Assembly (NCBI GenBank): GCA_031374735.1
Contig: JANMGQ010000060.1
Span: 1 to 64,000 of the forward strand
Reading direction: 5' to 3'
DNA length: 64,000 bases
Source of the DNA: JABFRJ01 sp031374735
Lineage (GTDB): Bacteria; Pseudomonadota; Alphaproteobacteria; Rhizobiales; Hyphomicrobiaceae
Shown in pieces: positions 7,628 through 16,080 of this stretch. Positions within the stretch are counted from its first letter, which is position 1. Each line of letters starts with the position of its first letter. The translations under genes were made by a program, and so were the position numbers. The notes below the pieces were generated by a model, which ran no database searches, was not told the DNA's origin, and worked only from the letters and a program-made list of their open reading frames with translations.

Positions 7628-9064
7628 ATGAGTGTTTCACTGAAATTGGCCAGGCGTTTTTTGGTGGCGGCCGTCGCGTCTGTTGCGCCGATCTCAGTCG
7701 CGATGATTGTATCGGCCCCGCATGCCCTTGCGCAGGCCGGCGAAGACATCGACCTGGAAGTTTTCTACCGCGAACTGCAGCCTTATGGCGAGTGGTTTCG
7801 CCATGAGCGCTGGGGTGAAGTCTGGCGGCCAAACGTTGACGCCAGCTGGCGTCCCTATACCCGTGGCCACTGGGCCTGGACCGAAGATCACGGCTGGATG
7901 TGGGTTGCGGAAGAGGAATGGGGCTGGGCCGTGTTTCACTACGGCCGTTGGGTCTTTGACGAAGAAGAGGACTTCTGGATCTGGATCCCGGGCTCCCAGT
8001 GGGCACCGGCTTGGGTGCAGTGGCGCGAGAGCGAAGATCAGATCGGTTGGGCGCCCTTGCCGCCGGATGCATACCTCGATGACGGGGTGATGCGCTTTAA
8101 CGCCAGCACATACGATAGCTCGCGCTTTGCCCGCTATTGGGTGTTTGTGCCGCCGCGCCACTTGTTTGAGCCGGGCTTGCACCGGCACATGTCACCGATC
8201 TCGCGCCAAGCGTCCTTCTTCCGCTCGACCCGCCCCGTGACCGTGCATCATCAGATGTACCGCGGCAACGTTTTCCATCCGGGCCCGGATTGGCGTCGCG
8301 TGGAACGTTGGGCCGGCCGTCCGGTGCCTATCGTCACTCTACGCACGGTCACCAATACACGGGACCAGGGCTGGCGCCGTCTTGGCAACAGCCCGTCCGT
8401 CTTGCCGATTTACCGCCCGCGTGTCGTCGTTGCGCCGGATCGCTCACGCCCACCATTGCCAAATGTTAACCCTCGCGCGGAGCGCGACTGGCGGCGTGGT
8501 GATGATCGTCGGCCTGATGTGCGGCCGGCTGATGCGCGACCGGGCCGTCCGTCTCAGCCGGGTCCGGGCGGCTGGCAAGAGCGCCAGGCGCAGCCTCCGG
8601 GACAGGAGCCGCGTCCGAGTGGCTGGGGACGGCAGACACAGCCCCCGGGACAAGATCCGCGTCCCGGACGGCCAAATGTGCAGTCAGACCCTATCCCGAC
8701 AACGGGCGGTCGTCCGGGCCAGCCAACGCCTCCCGGTCAAGATCCGCGTCCTGGGCGGCCAAATGTGCAGTCCGATCCTATCCCGACGCCGGGTGGTCGT
8801 CCGGACAGGACAGGGCGTCCGGTCGTCCAACCTGAGCCGCAGCGTCCGCCTCCGCAGCCGGTCGGCCGCCCACAATCTGATCCGCGAACGGTCGCCGGAG
8901 GTGGTCAGGCTCCGACGCCCTGGTCGCCGCCGTCGCGGCGGCAGCCGGACGCGCAGCCCGGCGCCAATCCGACGGGACAGCCGCCAGGACAGGCACCGGG
9001 GCAGCCACCCGGACGCCCCGCTCGTCCGGTCAAAGACCCGAATTCGGACAGTAGCAGCCGGTAG
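7628..9064 (+). CDS. secreted Trp-rich DUF6600-like protein with Pro-rich tail
   Basis: About 478 aa. A signal peptide (KLARRFLVAAVASVAPIS ... HALAQ) precedes a Trp-rich block with repeated W-x-W-x elements, such as GHWAWTEDHGWMWV, EEWGWAVFHYGRWVFD and WIWIPGSQWAPAWVQW. This is the pattern of the DUF6600 family, which is secreted and has no known function. The C-terminal ~160 residues are Pro/Gly/Arg-rich, low-complexity and contain a tandem duplication. ATG 7628 was preferred since it puts a basic residue pair before the hydrophobic core; ATG 7616 is possible. A strong hairpin follows the stop. Confidence 0.8.
   Translation: MSVSLKLARRFLVAAVASVAPISVAMIVSAPHALAQAGEDIDLEVFYRELQPYGEWFRHERWGEVWRPNVDASWRPYTRGHWAWTEDHGWMWVAEEEWGWAVFHYGRWVFDEEEDFWIWIPGSQWAPAWVQWRESEDQIGWAPLPPDAYLDDGVMRFNASTYDSSRFARYWVFVPPRHLFEPGLHRHMSPISRQASFFRSTRPVTVHHQMYRGNVFHPGPDWRRVERWAGRPVPIVTLRTVTNTRDQGWRRLGNSPSVLPIYRPRVVVAPDRSRPPLPNVNPRAERDWRRGDDRRPDVRPADARPGRPSQPGPGGWQERQAQPPGQEPRPSGWGRQTQPPGQDPRPGRPNVQSDPIPTTGGRPGQPTPPGQDPRPGRPNVQSDPIPTPGGRPDRTGRPVVQPEPQRPPPQPVGRPQSDPRTVAGGGQAPTPWSPPSRRQPDAQPGANPTGQPPGQAPGQPPGRPARPVKDPNSDSSSR
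8644..8817 (+). repeat. in-frame 87-bp tandem duplication within the DUF6600-like gene
   Basis: Two adjacent copies offset by 87 bp (29 codons). Each encodes a segment of the type PPGQDPRPGRPNVQSDPIPT followed by GGRP. Differences are mostly silent or conservative, so the duplication has been kept in frame for some time. Confidence 0.75.
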
Positions 9065-9083
9065 TCGTCAAACGGCATACATC

Positions 9084-9116
9084 GAAAGCGCCGATGACGT
9101 GGTCATCGGCGCTTTC
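9084..9116 (+). terminator. hairpin terminator after the DUF6600-like gene
   Basis: A perfect 15-bp stem, GAAAGCGCCGATGAC with its complement around the loop GTG, begins 20 bp after the stop. The trailing sequence is only TTGC, so it may work with Rho or protect the 3' end rather than act as a classic intrinsic terminator. Confidence 0.6.
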
Positions 9117-9190
9117 TTGCATCTGCATGGCACAGCGCTTGCTTCCCCTATTGCACAGCCATCAACGGGGTGGCCTGCATTGGAAGCCGC

Positions 9191-10468
9191 ATGTCCGACT
9201 CCTTCGCCCTGCCGCACGCGCAACGTGATCAGCCCCTGCCGGCGCCGATTGCTGAAACCGCCGTGATACTTCGAACCGTTGACGCGCGGTCGGTGCGCAG
9301 TGCATCCTCGGTGGACAAATACCCCGCAGTGGATCTCGATATCGTTCGCACGCGAGCTGGGTTCGATGCACTGGAGGCGGATTGGAACGCCCTGTTTGCG
9401 TCTGCTGGCCGCAGCGAGCACATGTTTCTGACCTTCAACTGGCTCTGGCATTGGGCCAACCACTATCTGCCCGCCAGCGCAGAACTTGCCATCGTTATCG
9501 GCCGTCGCAATGGACAACTGGTGCTGATCTGGCCGCTGCTGATTGAACGCACAGCCGGCCTACGCCAGCTCGCGTTCATCGGCGCGCCCGTCAGCCAATA
9601 CGGTGACGCCTTGATTGCCGACATCCCGGATCGCGCGGCCGTGCTCGATATCTCCTGGTCCTATGTGCTGGCGGCATCCAAGCCGGATCTGGTGCGCCTC
9701 GCCAAAGTGCGTGCTGATGCAACCATCGCGCCGCTTCTGAAAGCCAAGGGCTTCACGATCACATCATCAGAGGAGGCTCCAGCCGCAACCCTGTCGGCCG
9801 CGCCAACCTATGCAGACTTCGAGCAGCGGTTTTCGCCCAAGCTGCGCAAAAACCGCCGCCGGCAATTGCGCCGCCTTGAAGAGCGCGGTCCGATTGAGAT
9901 CCAGGTGCTCGCCGGCACCCAAGCCGCAGCCGACGCTGCAGGCGCCACCATGACCCTCAAACGTGCCTGGCTGAACAGCCGTGGCTTCGTCTCCAAAGCC
10001 TTCGCCGACGTGCGCATCGACGCCTTTTTCGGCGACGCCGTCTCATCGACCACGCGCCCCTGCGGTGTTGCCATCTCGCGCCTGTCGTCGAATGGTGAAT
10101 GCGCCGATGTGTCGATTTCAGTCACTTGCAAGGGCCGCCGCGCCATCCACATTCTCGCCTATGCCCTCAAGTTCGAAAAGGTCGGCGCTGGTAATCACCA
10201 CCTGGAGATGGCCCTTCAAAGCGCCCATGCGGATAGCATCGAGATCTACGACTTCCTGGCGCCGCGGCATGAGTACAAAATGGAATGGGCTGACACGGTT
10301 GTTTCAGTCTCAGACCACGCGCTCGCGCTTTCGCCACTCGGCAAGCTCTATGCCGATGTTTATCTCGCCCTCATCCGCGAAGGCATCAAACGCGCCATAA
10401 AGCGCATGCCCCGCGGCCTCACGCGCTTCATTGCCGGCGCGCATCGCAGCACGCATGGCGTATTTTGA
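9191..10468 (+). CDS. GNAT acyltransferase of the CelD/BcsL family
   Basis: About 425 aa. Family features visible are the N-terminal block FDALEADWNALFASAGRSEH with WLWHWANHY, the basic stretch KLRKNRRRQLRRLEERGP, and the C-terminal GNAT half with YALKFEKVGAGNHH and FLAPRHEYKMEWAD. Members sit in cellulose and exopolysaccharide loci and are thought to acylate the sugar or a polymer precursor; none is well characterised. The Wza-, GT2- and Wzc-like genes that follow support a polysaccharide role. ATG 9191 was chosen because GGAAG lies 4 nt before it; a GTG at 9170 would add seven residues. Confidence 0.85.
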   Translation: MSDSFALPHAQRDQPLPAPIAETAVILRTVDARSVRSASSVDKYPAVDLDIVRTRAGFDALEADWNALFASAGRSEHMFLTFNWLWHWANHYLPASAELAIVIGRRNGQLVLIWPLLIERTAGLRQLAFIGAPVSQYGDALIADIPDRAAVLDISWSYVLAASKPDLVRLAKVRADATIAPLLKAKGFTITSSEEAPAATLSAAPTYADFEQRFSPKLRKNRRRQLRRLEERGPIEIQVLAGTQAAADAAGATMTLKRAWLNSRGFVSKAFADVRIDAFFGDAVSSTTRPCGVAISRLSSNGECADVSISVTCKGRRAIHILAYALKFEKVGAGNHHLEMALQSAHADSIEIYDFLAPRHEYKMEWADTVVSVSDHALALSPLGKLYADVYLALIREGIKRAIKRMPRGLTRFIAGAHRSTHGVF

Positions 10469-11080
10469 GGCGATTCGCTATGTCCGCGGCTGTGCTTCAT
10501 CCCTGTGCGAAGCCATGAGGCTCATTGCGAAGTCGTAGGGTCCCCCGCACTTTCGAAGTGCCAACACCACAATCAGTGCCGCCAATGCGGGGCAGCTCAG
10601 CCATGCGCGCTAACATAACAATTTTTCCGCGTCATTTCGGACAAGCGCGGCCACTTCTGGCCGCGCGCAGATCCGGAACCCAGCGGATCTGTCCGCGAAG
10701 CGGTCGATGTATCGCGTGCTTCGCACACGCCCTGCGCTGGATCTCGGTTCGGCGGTCGGCCTGAAGGGGCCTCCCTTGGTCGGGATGACGAAAAATTGGG
10801 GTATGGTAGCGCCAATGGGCAGCTCAGCCCACCCTGGCCGGTGGTCGTATTGGTAGCGAATGTCCGTATGCGGCAGCCGAAATCCATCCTGTCGACGGAA
10901 TAATGAGGGGGGGCATGTGCGATTTTTGTTGCCGTGCGGCTAACCCGCCCTTTCCAAGACATGCCGAATCACCGGATCTGTATCGAGATAGTTCTCGTCG
11001 CCGTTTGCATTAGCATGCCGTTCTCCGCGCCAGTTGTTCTTGTCCTGCGCGACTGAAAGTTGACTGACAAGGACACCTAG
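10469..11080. other. 612-bp intergenic region carrying a dispersed repeat
   Basis: No credible gene. The middle is occupied by a 161-bp repeat (separate entry) flanked by a near-identical ~20-bp direct repeat, GCCAATG(C)GGGCAGCTCAGCC, at 10581-10602 and 10811-10828. The last ~250 bp before the Wza-like gene should hold its promoter; I cannot point to specific hexamers. Confidence 0.6.
10630..10790. repeat. 161-bp dispersed intergenic repeat with inverted ends
   Basis: Starts CGTCATTTCGGACAAGCGCG and ends GTCGGGATGACG, so its termini are inverted (CGTCAT...GAC on both strands). The interior holds GATCCGGAACCCAGCGGATC and other GC-rich palindromic pieces. Repeats of this kind are abundant between genes in Bradyrhizobium-like genomes. 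It does not share the ends of the 228-bp element found elsewhere in the window. Confidence 0.6.
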
Positions 11081-12283
11081 ATGCGCCGCTTTGCTGGAAT
11101 ATCATTCGCGCTTTGCCTTGCTGGCTGCACAAACCTGCCGGCTGGCGGGCCCTTGAGGCATGATATCGAACGCGGCGCGCTTTCGACGCTTGCCCTTGAT
11201 CGTCGCGCGGTTGTCAAAGAGTACGCTCTTGTCGACGTATCCGATGCGGTCCTGCGCGAGCTTCCGCATGTGAACCCCGGATCCTTCTACGACAGTTTCG
11301 GCCCGCAGAAAAACATCAGTTCAGCCTTTCGCTTGGGTTATGGCGATGTGCTGCAGGTGACGATCTTCGAATCTGCATCCGGCGGACTGTTTGCGCCAAG
11401 TGATAGCAGCCTAAGGCCTGGCAACTTCGTCTCCCTGCCGACGCAGACCATTAGTCGGGCGGGCACCATAACCGTGCCATACGCCGGCGAAGTGCGGGCG
11501 GCCGGGCGGGTGGTCAGTGAAGTGCAAAAGGATATCGAGCGTAGGCTGGCAAGCCGTGCTGTCGAGCCGCAAGTGCTCATTACGGTTGGGGAGCAGGTGA
11601 CCTCGACTGTGACCTTGATTGGTGAGACGGCGAGCAAGCAGCAGTTGCGCGGTGATGAGCGCATTCTTGATATGATCGCGAGGTCGGGTGGATCGCGCAC
11701 GCCAACTCACGAGCTGTTCGTGACCCTTATCAGGAAAGGCAAGCGAGCGACGGTTTACTTCCCGACTCTCGTTCGTGAGCCCAAGGAAAACATCCTGGTC
11801 GCTCCCGGCGATACGATTCATGTCTATAAGGAGCAGCAACGGTTCGTCGCTGTCGGTTCATTTGGTGCGTCGGGTGTGACCTCGGGCGTTACCGGCTTGT
11901 TCCCATTCGATGATGAAAAGCTGTCGTTGAACGAAGCCGTGGCCAAGGCGGGAGGTCTGATCGACACGCGCTCGAGCGCGCAGGTGTTCGTCTATCGAAT
12001 GGAGTCGCGGAAGGTCCTTGAACGCATGGGCGTGGACGTGTCTCCGTTCAACGAACGCGAACTTGTGCCCACGATCTATCGCGCCAACTTCCGAGACCCC
12101 TCTGTTTACTTTTTCGCGCAGCAGTTCCCGATGCGCCACCGCGACGCCATTTACGTTACGACATCAGATAGTGTCGAGCTCGAGAAGTTTATGTCGCATA
12201 CACTTGCAATCACGGGTACCATCTCTGGTGTAACCGGTGATATAGCTGCGACGCGAGAGAATATTCGTAGCCTGGGCCGTTGA
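11081..12283 (+). CDS. polysaccharide export outer-membrane lipoprotein (Wza/GumB-like)
   Basis: 400-aa lipoprotein. The signal ends in the lipobox LAGC (Cys16). The polysaccharide-export domain is recognisable in FRLGYGDVLQVTIFE and the following SLPTQTISRAGTITVPYAGEV; SLBB-like segments follow, for example TVTLIGETASKQQLRGDERILD and DEKLSLNEAVAKAGG. It should form the outer-membrane/periplasmic channel for a Wzy-dependent polysaccharide and work with the Wzc-like protein encoded on the opposite strand 1 kb downstream. The C-terminal amphipathic stretch (KFMSHTLAITGTISGVTGDI) may be the membrane-crossing helix. The glycosyltransferase gene follows after 88 bp. Confidence 0.9.
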   Translation: MRRFAGISFALCLAGCTNLPAGGPLRHDIERGALSTLALDRRAVVKEYALVDVSDAVLRELPHVNPGSFYDSFGPQKNISSAFRLGYGDVLQVTIFESASGGLFAPSDSSLRPGNFVSLPTQTISRAGTITVPYAGEVRAAGRVVSEVQKDIERRLASRAVEPQVLITVGEQVTSTVTLIGETASKQQLRGDERILDMIARSGGSRTPTHELFVTLIRKGKRATVYFPTLVREPKENILVAPGDTIHVYKEQQRFVAVGSFGASGVTSGVTGLFPFDDEKLSLNEAVAKAGGLIDTRSSAQVFVYRMESRKVLERMGVDVSPFNERELVPTIYRANFRDPSVYFFAQQFPMRHRDAIYVTTSDSVELEKFMSHTLAITGTISGVTGDIAATRENIRSLGR

Positions 12284-12371
12284 TCACCTGCTTTGGCTGG
12301 TGGCTCAGTAAGGGTGTTCGCTCAGCGGCCGGCGTGTTAGCGCTGCGCATGTCATAAAATTCGAGTTCGTG

Positions 12372-13343
12372 ATGTCGAAGCCGCTCGTCAGCGTCGTGGT
12401 GCCGACTTTCAATCGCTTGGCCCGTTTGCAGCGGGTGATCAGTGCGCTTGAACAGCAGGATATACCCCGCAATCAGTTTGAAGTCGTCGTGGTGTCTGAC
12501 GGCTCTAGCGATGGCACGCATGAGTATCTCGCGGGCCTGCCAGCGAATGGCGCAGTGCACGTGGTCATTCAGACCAACCAAGGACCAGCCGCCGCGCGCA
12601 ACAAGGGCATAGCCGAGGCGTCCGGCCAGTTGGTGCTCTTCGTCGACGATGATGTCGTTGCAGCTCCCAACCTGATTGCAGAGCATCTGCGGGCGCACGA
12701 GCGTGTTGGCCGGGACGCTGCAGTTATTGGCCCATTGCTGACACCGCCGGACATTCATTTGTCGCCGTGGGTCGATTGGGAGCAGCAGATGCTCGTCAAA
12801 CAGTACGACGCCATGTCGCTAGGTCTATGGAAACCGACCGCCCGGCAATTCTATACGGGCAATGCATCCATCAGACGGGAGCTTTTGTTGGCCGTCGGAG
12901 GCTTCAACCCATCGTTCCGTCGTGCAGAAGACGTGGAGTTGGCTTACAGGCTCGCTGCCCGCGGGGTGGAGTTTGTGTTCACCATGTCGGCGGTTGGGCT
13001 TCACTATGCGGACCGCAGCTATCAGTCGTGGCTCGAAGCGGCAAAAGCCTACGGGCGCAATGACGCGATCTTTGGCCGGGATGGCGGGCAGCAATGGCTC
13101 CTGACGACGGTGCGTTCAGAATTCGGCAGCAGGAAATGGCCCGTTCGACTGGTCGTTTCGGCATGCCTCGACAAGCCGCGGCTGGCCGTGGCCTTCAGGG
13201 GCGCAGTACGCGGTGTGGCGAGCTCCGCCAGTGCAATGAAACTCAAGAAGGCTGAGGCCGCATCATATAGCGCGCTCTTCAATCTTGAGTATTATCGCGG
13301 GTTTGTAGGCGAAATGGGGCGGGCGGATTGTTTGCTCGGGTGA
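12372..13343 (+). CDS. family 2 glycosyltransferase
   Basis: 323-aa GT-A fold enzyme that transfers a sugar from a nucleotide-sugar donor, probably onto the lipid-linked polysaccharide precursor. The nucleotide-binding start VSVVVPTFNRLARLQR, the metal-binding DDD in LVLFVDDDVVAAP, and the acidic catalytic region FRRAEDVELAYRLAARG are all present. No transmembrane segment is obvious, so it is likely soluble or peripheral. ATG 12372 was chosen over the GTG three bases earlier. It is in the same direction as the Wza-like gene and probably co-transcribed. Sugar specificity cannot be read. Confidence 0.9.
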   Translation: MSKPLVSVVVPTFNRLARLQRVISALEQQDIPRNQFEVVVVSDGSSDGTHEYLAGLPANGAVHVVIQTNQGPAAARNKGIAEASGQLVLFVDDDVVAAPNLIAEHLRAHERVGRDAAVIGPLLTPPDIHLSPWVDWEQQMLVKQYDAMSLGLWKPTARQFYTGNASIRRELLLAVGGFNPSFRRAEDVELAYRLAARGVEFVFTMSAVGLHYADRSYQSWLEAAKAYGRNDAIFGRDGGQQWLLTTVRSEFGSRKWPVRLVVSACLDKPRLAVAFRGAVRGVASSASAMKLKKAEAASYSALFNLEYYRGFVGEMGRADCLLG

Positions 13344-13355
13344 CCGCCGGAGCCG

Positions 13356-15557
13356 TTACCCATAGTAGGAATGGTACTGTTTACCTTTGTAGTGTTCGAT
13401 GCTCTTGAGTGCCTTCGGATCTGCCTTGTTCAAGACCACACACGCCACGCGTTCCCAAAGATCGGTGATTTCCGAAAATGTCTCCAAGACGATGCGCTGA
13501 CTTGTGACCGACCATTCAACGACGTAGACAAAGCCGTCACACAACGGGCTCAGCATCTTCAGATCTGCTGCAGCGGCCGCCGGCGCGATTTCAACGATCA
13601 CCAGATCATATGTGGCGCGCGCACGCGCGATCAGATCTTCCATGCCTTTGGATCCAAGCAATTGGGCAGCACTCGGAAACTCACTGGACATGGGACACGG
13701 TAGCACGTCGACGCCGCTTTCCTCGCTTTTCACGACAAAGTCCGCCAATCGCTCCGGGTTGGCCCACGCCTCAGCGAGGCCAACTGTCGCTGATGGCGCG
13801 ATCTCGCGCGTCAGGCTCTGGCGATGCATATCCGTATCGATCAGCAGCGTCCGGATCTTGACCTGAGAGGCCACCTCGTTTGCCAGATTGATGGCAACGG
13901 TCGTCTTGCCTTCGTTCGGCAAAGCCGACACGATACCGATGACCTTGGCGTTGCTGTGCCGCTTTCCTCCCCGCAACTGGGCCCAGATCATCTGGAACGA
14001 TTGAGAGAAACGCGAGTGAGGTGCTGCAGAACCGGCGCCATTCGAGGCAAGCGACGAGCGCGAGCGCCGAAGGTGCGACTTTGGCACAACAACCGTCTTC
14101 AGGCCGAGTGATGTCATGACCTGCGCGGGGGTCCGGAACACGCCGATGGGGTTTTGCCGCCAGAGTAGCAATCCGGCTCCAAACATCAGCCCCAGCGCTG
14201 AACTGCCTCCAAGGACAGCCATTCGCTTTTTGGACGGATTGCTTTGGTCGGGCACGGACGCGCGGCTGAGCACACGTGCATCGGGCAGGATGATCAGCTG
14301 CCGTTCGAACCTGTTTTCGTCATTTACCCGCGCCAACATGGTATTGTACAGCACTCGGAGCGACTGCGCTGAGCTTTCAAGCTCGCGCAACTTCGCGACC
14401 TGCGCACTGTTTGCAGAGTCGTCGGTCATGTCGGTGACGACGGCCGAGCTGAGCTCATCAAAGCGTGCCTTCGCCACTTCGTATTCCGAGGCGTACGAGC
14501 TTGCGACCCTCTTTTGCTCAGCGACGATCGCCGTGGAGATCTCTTCCAGCCTCTTGCGCAGCTGCCGGCTCGCCGCATGGCTCTTGCCGACCCGGCCTTC
14601 CATGTCGCGCGCGCGTGTCTCAACGTCGACAGCTTGCTCACGTAGCCGAGTGATGAAGGCGGTATCTGGGATATAGTTCCGATTGGCGCCCATGCGTTCC
14701 GCCAGTTGCGCGACCTCAAGTCGTGCGCGGGCATCATGGAGCGCAATGCGGGCGCTTGAGACACTGCTGTTGAAACTCGACGTCCGCTCGGAAGGGCCGG
14801 AATTCGTTTCACTTCGCACGACGTTGTTTGCTAGCCTGAAATCGACGACTTGCCGCTCGGCATGCGCTGCTTGGTTCCGCAACTCCGAAAGTCGATCCTG
14901 GAGCGACTGCGCTGCCATTTGTGCAGATCGCCGTTTCGATTCGATCGAGTAGTTGATGTAGCTTTCGGCGATCTCGTTCGCGATGAGTGCAGCCTTTGCC
15001 GGGTCTTTTGACGAAAAATAGACGTTCATGACAATGGGCTGGGCCTCCCAGACCGCGGACATACGCGCATTCACCGCCCGGTACGTAGACGTCGAGACCG
15101 ATGGTCGGTCTGCTGCTGGGACCGGCTGTGTTCCCAAGAGCTTCTTGATCTCGGCGATGATGGTGCGAATTCCGTACTTTTGCGAATTGTCGTCTGCGGC
15201 TCCGCCGAATTCCGGGTCTTCAGTCAGTTTGAGTTTCTCGATAACTGGAAGCAGAACTGCTTCGGAAGAGAGAATGTGGGTTTGGCTCCAAGAATCGTCA
15301 CCAAGCGTTGGACCGTCAGCTGCTCGATTGGACTGCAGATATCGATTGATGTTGTGCTCAAGCACGAGCCGCACATTCGCGGAGTACATAACCGGCATGC
15401 CCCGGGTCAATGCGAAGCCGCTCGTCAGGCCCGCCAAAAGGCAGAGCGACAGCGGCAACCAGCCTCGCTTCAAAATGCCCACAACATCCGCTGCGTCCAA
15501 AGGCGCGACAGCAAAAGTTGGCTCACTGGATGGAGTGTCGGACGTGGTGCTCGACAT
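13356..15557 (-). CDS. Wzc-like polysaccharide co-polymerase with BY-kinase domain
   Basis: 733-aa inner-membrane protein. The Wzz-type chain-length domain begins at residue ~25 with one membrane segment (GWLPLSLCLLAGLTSGFAL). A long coiled-coil periplasmic region follows, then a second membrane helix (MAVLGGSSALGLMFGAGLLL), then the ATPase. Its P-loop reads ALPNEGKTTVAINLA, with the second acidic motif LLIDTDMHRQSL. The C-terminus ends with a small tyrosine cluster (HYKGKQYHSYYG), shorter than in enterobacterial Wzc but typical of autophosphorylation sites. It converges with the GT2 gene (12 bp between stops). Confidence 0.92.
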   Translation of the reverse strand: MSSTTSDTPSSEPTFAVAPLDAADVVGILKRGWLPLSLCLLAGLTSGFALTRGMPVMYSANVRLVLEHNINRYLQSNRAADGPTLGDDSWSQTHILSSEAVLLPVIEKLKLTEDPEFGGAADDNSQKYGIRTIIAEIKKLLGTQPVPAADRPSVSTSTYRAVNARMSAVWEAQPIVMNVYFSSKDPAKAALIANEIAESYINYSIESKRRSAQMAAQSLQDRLSELRNQAAHAERQVVDFRLANNVVRSETNSGPSERTSSFNSSVSSARIALHDARARLEVAQLAERMGANRNYIPDTAFITRLREQAVDVETRARDMEGRVGKSHAASRQLRKRLEEISTAIVAEQKRVASSYASEYEVAKARFDELSSAVVTDMTDDSANSAQVAKLRELESSAQSLRVLYNTMLARVNDENRFERQLIILPDARVLSRASVPDQSNPSKKRMAVLGGSSALGLMFGAGLLLWRQNPIGVFRTPAQVMTSLGLKTVVVPKSHLRRSRSSLASNGAGSAAPHSRFSQSFQMIWAQLRGGKRHSNAKVIGIVSALPNEGKTTVAINLANEVASQVKIRTLLIDTDMHRQSLTREIAPSATVGLAEAWANPERLADFVVKSEESGVDVLPCPMSSEFPSAAQLLGSKGMEDLIARARATYDLVIVEIAPAAAAADLKMLSPLCDGFVYVVEWSVTSQRIVLETFSEITDLWERVACVVLNKADPKALKSIEHYKGKQYHSYYG

Positions 15558-15618
15558 GGATTAACGCTCTCGTACGCGGTACTGTACTGTGCTGATCTGC
15601 ATCAGAAAACACGGCCAA

Positions 15619-16079
15619 TCAAGGCCTCGGCTGAGTGGAGCTTCTTAGCTGACAGTTGTGGTTGGGGCTGACCTTCCTGATAGCTTGGCTAATGCCGCAG
15701 AGTCTTGCAACTGCAACGCAAGCATCGTGCGGCAAAACCGCGGCCGTGCCTGCGGCGGTGACCACCTCGAACACGGTTCGTTCTGTCATCAGGGATACGT
15801 GCGGACCAATGTGGGCCGCCATAGTCTGTGCGACGGAGCCAAGCGTGTAGGCGCCAGCGTCCAAATCGACCGGAATGCCCTTTGCCAATGCATCGCGGAC
15901 GCGCTCTCCTGCCAGCTCAGGGATGATGCGGCCATCCGATTGATCGACCAAGGCGGCACGGCCCGCAAGAGCGGCACGAAGTGCCGCCAATTTTTCCGAC
16001 CTGCCCGCAGCCCCCTGATGGCGCTCTCGACATCGGCGGGCCGATGAGAGACTTCAGATGCGCCGCTGCTTTCGATTGG
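15619..16079 (-). pseudogene. unidentified gene remnant with probable -1 frameshift
   Basis: Downstream of the ABC ATPase gene the minus strand reads TEPIESSGASEVSHRPADVE... in one frame (no ATG), up to a run of five A bases at about 15991-15995. It continues in another frame as LAALRAALAGRAALVDQSDG and onward to a stop at 15619. One extra A would join the two into a reading frame of about 155 codons. The joined product has alternating Ala-rich helices and a strand-like tail and looks coding, but I do not recognise its family. Position suggests it was the last gene of the ABC transporter operon. Either a frameshifted gene or an assembly error. Confidence 0.4.
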
Positions 16080-16080
16080 C

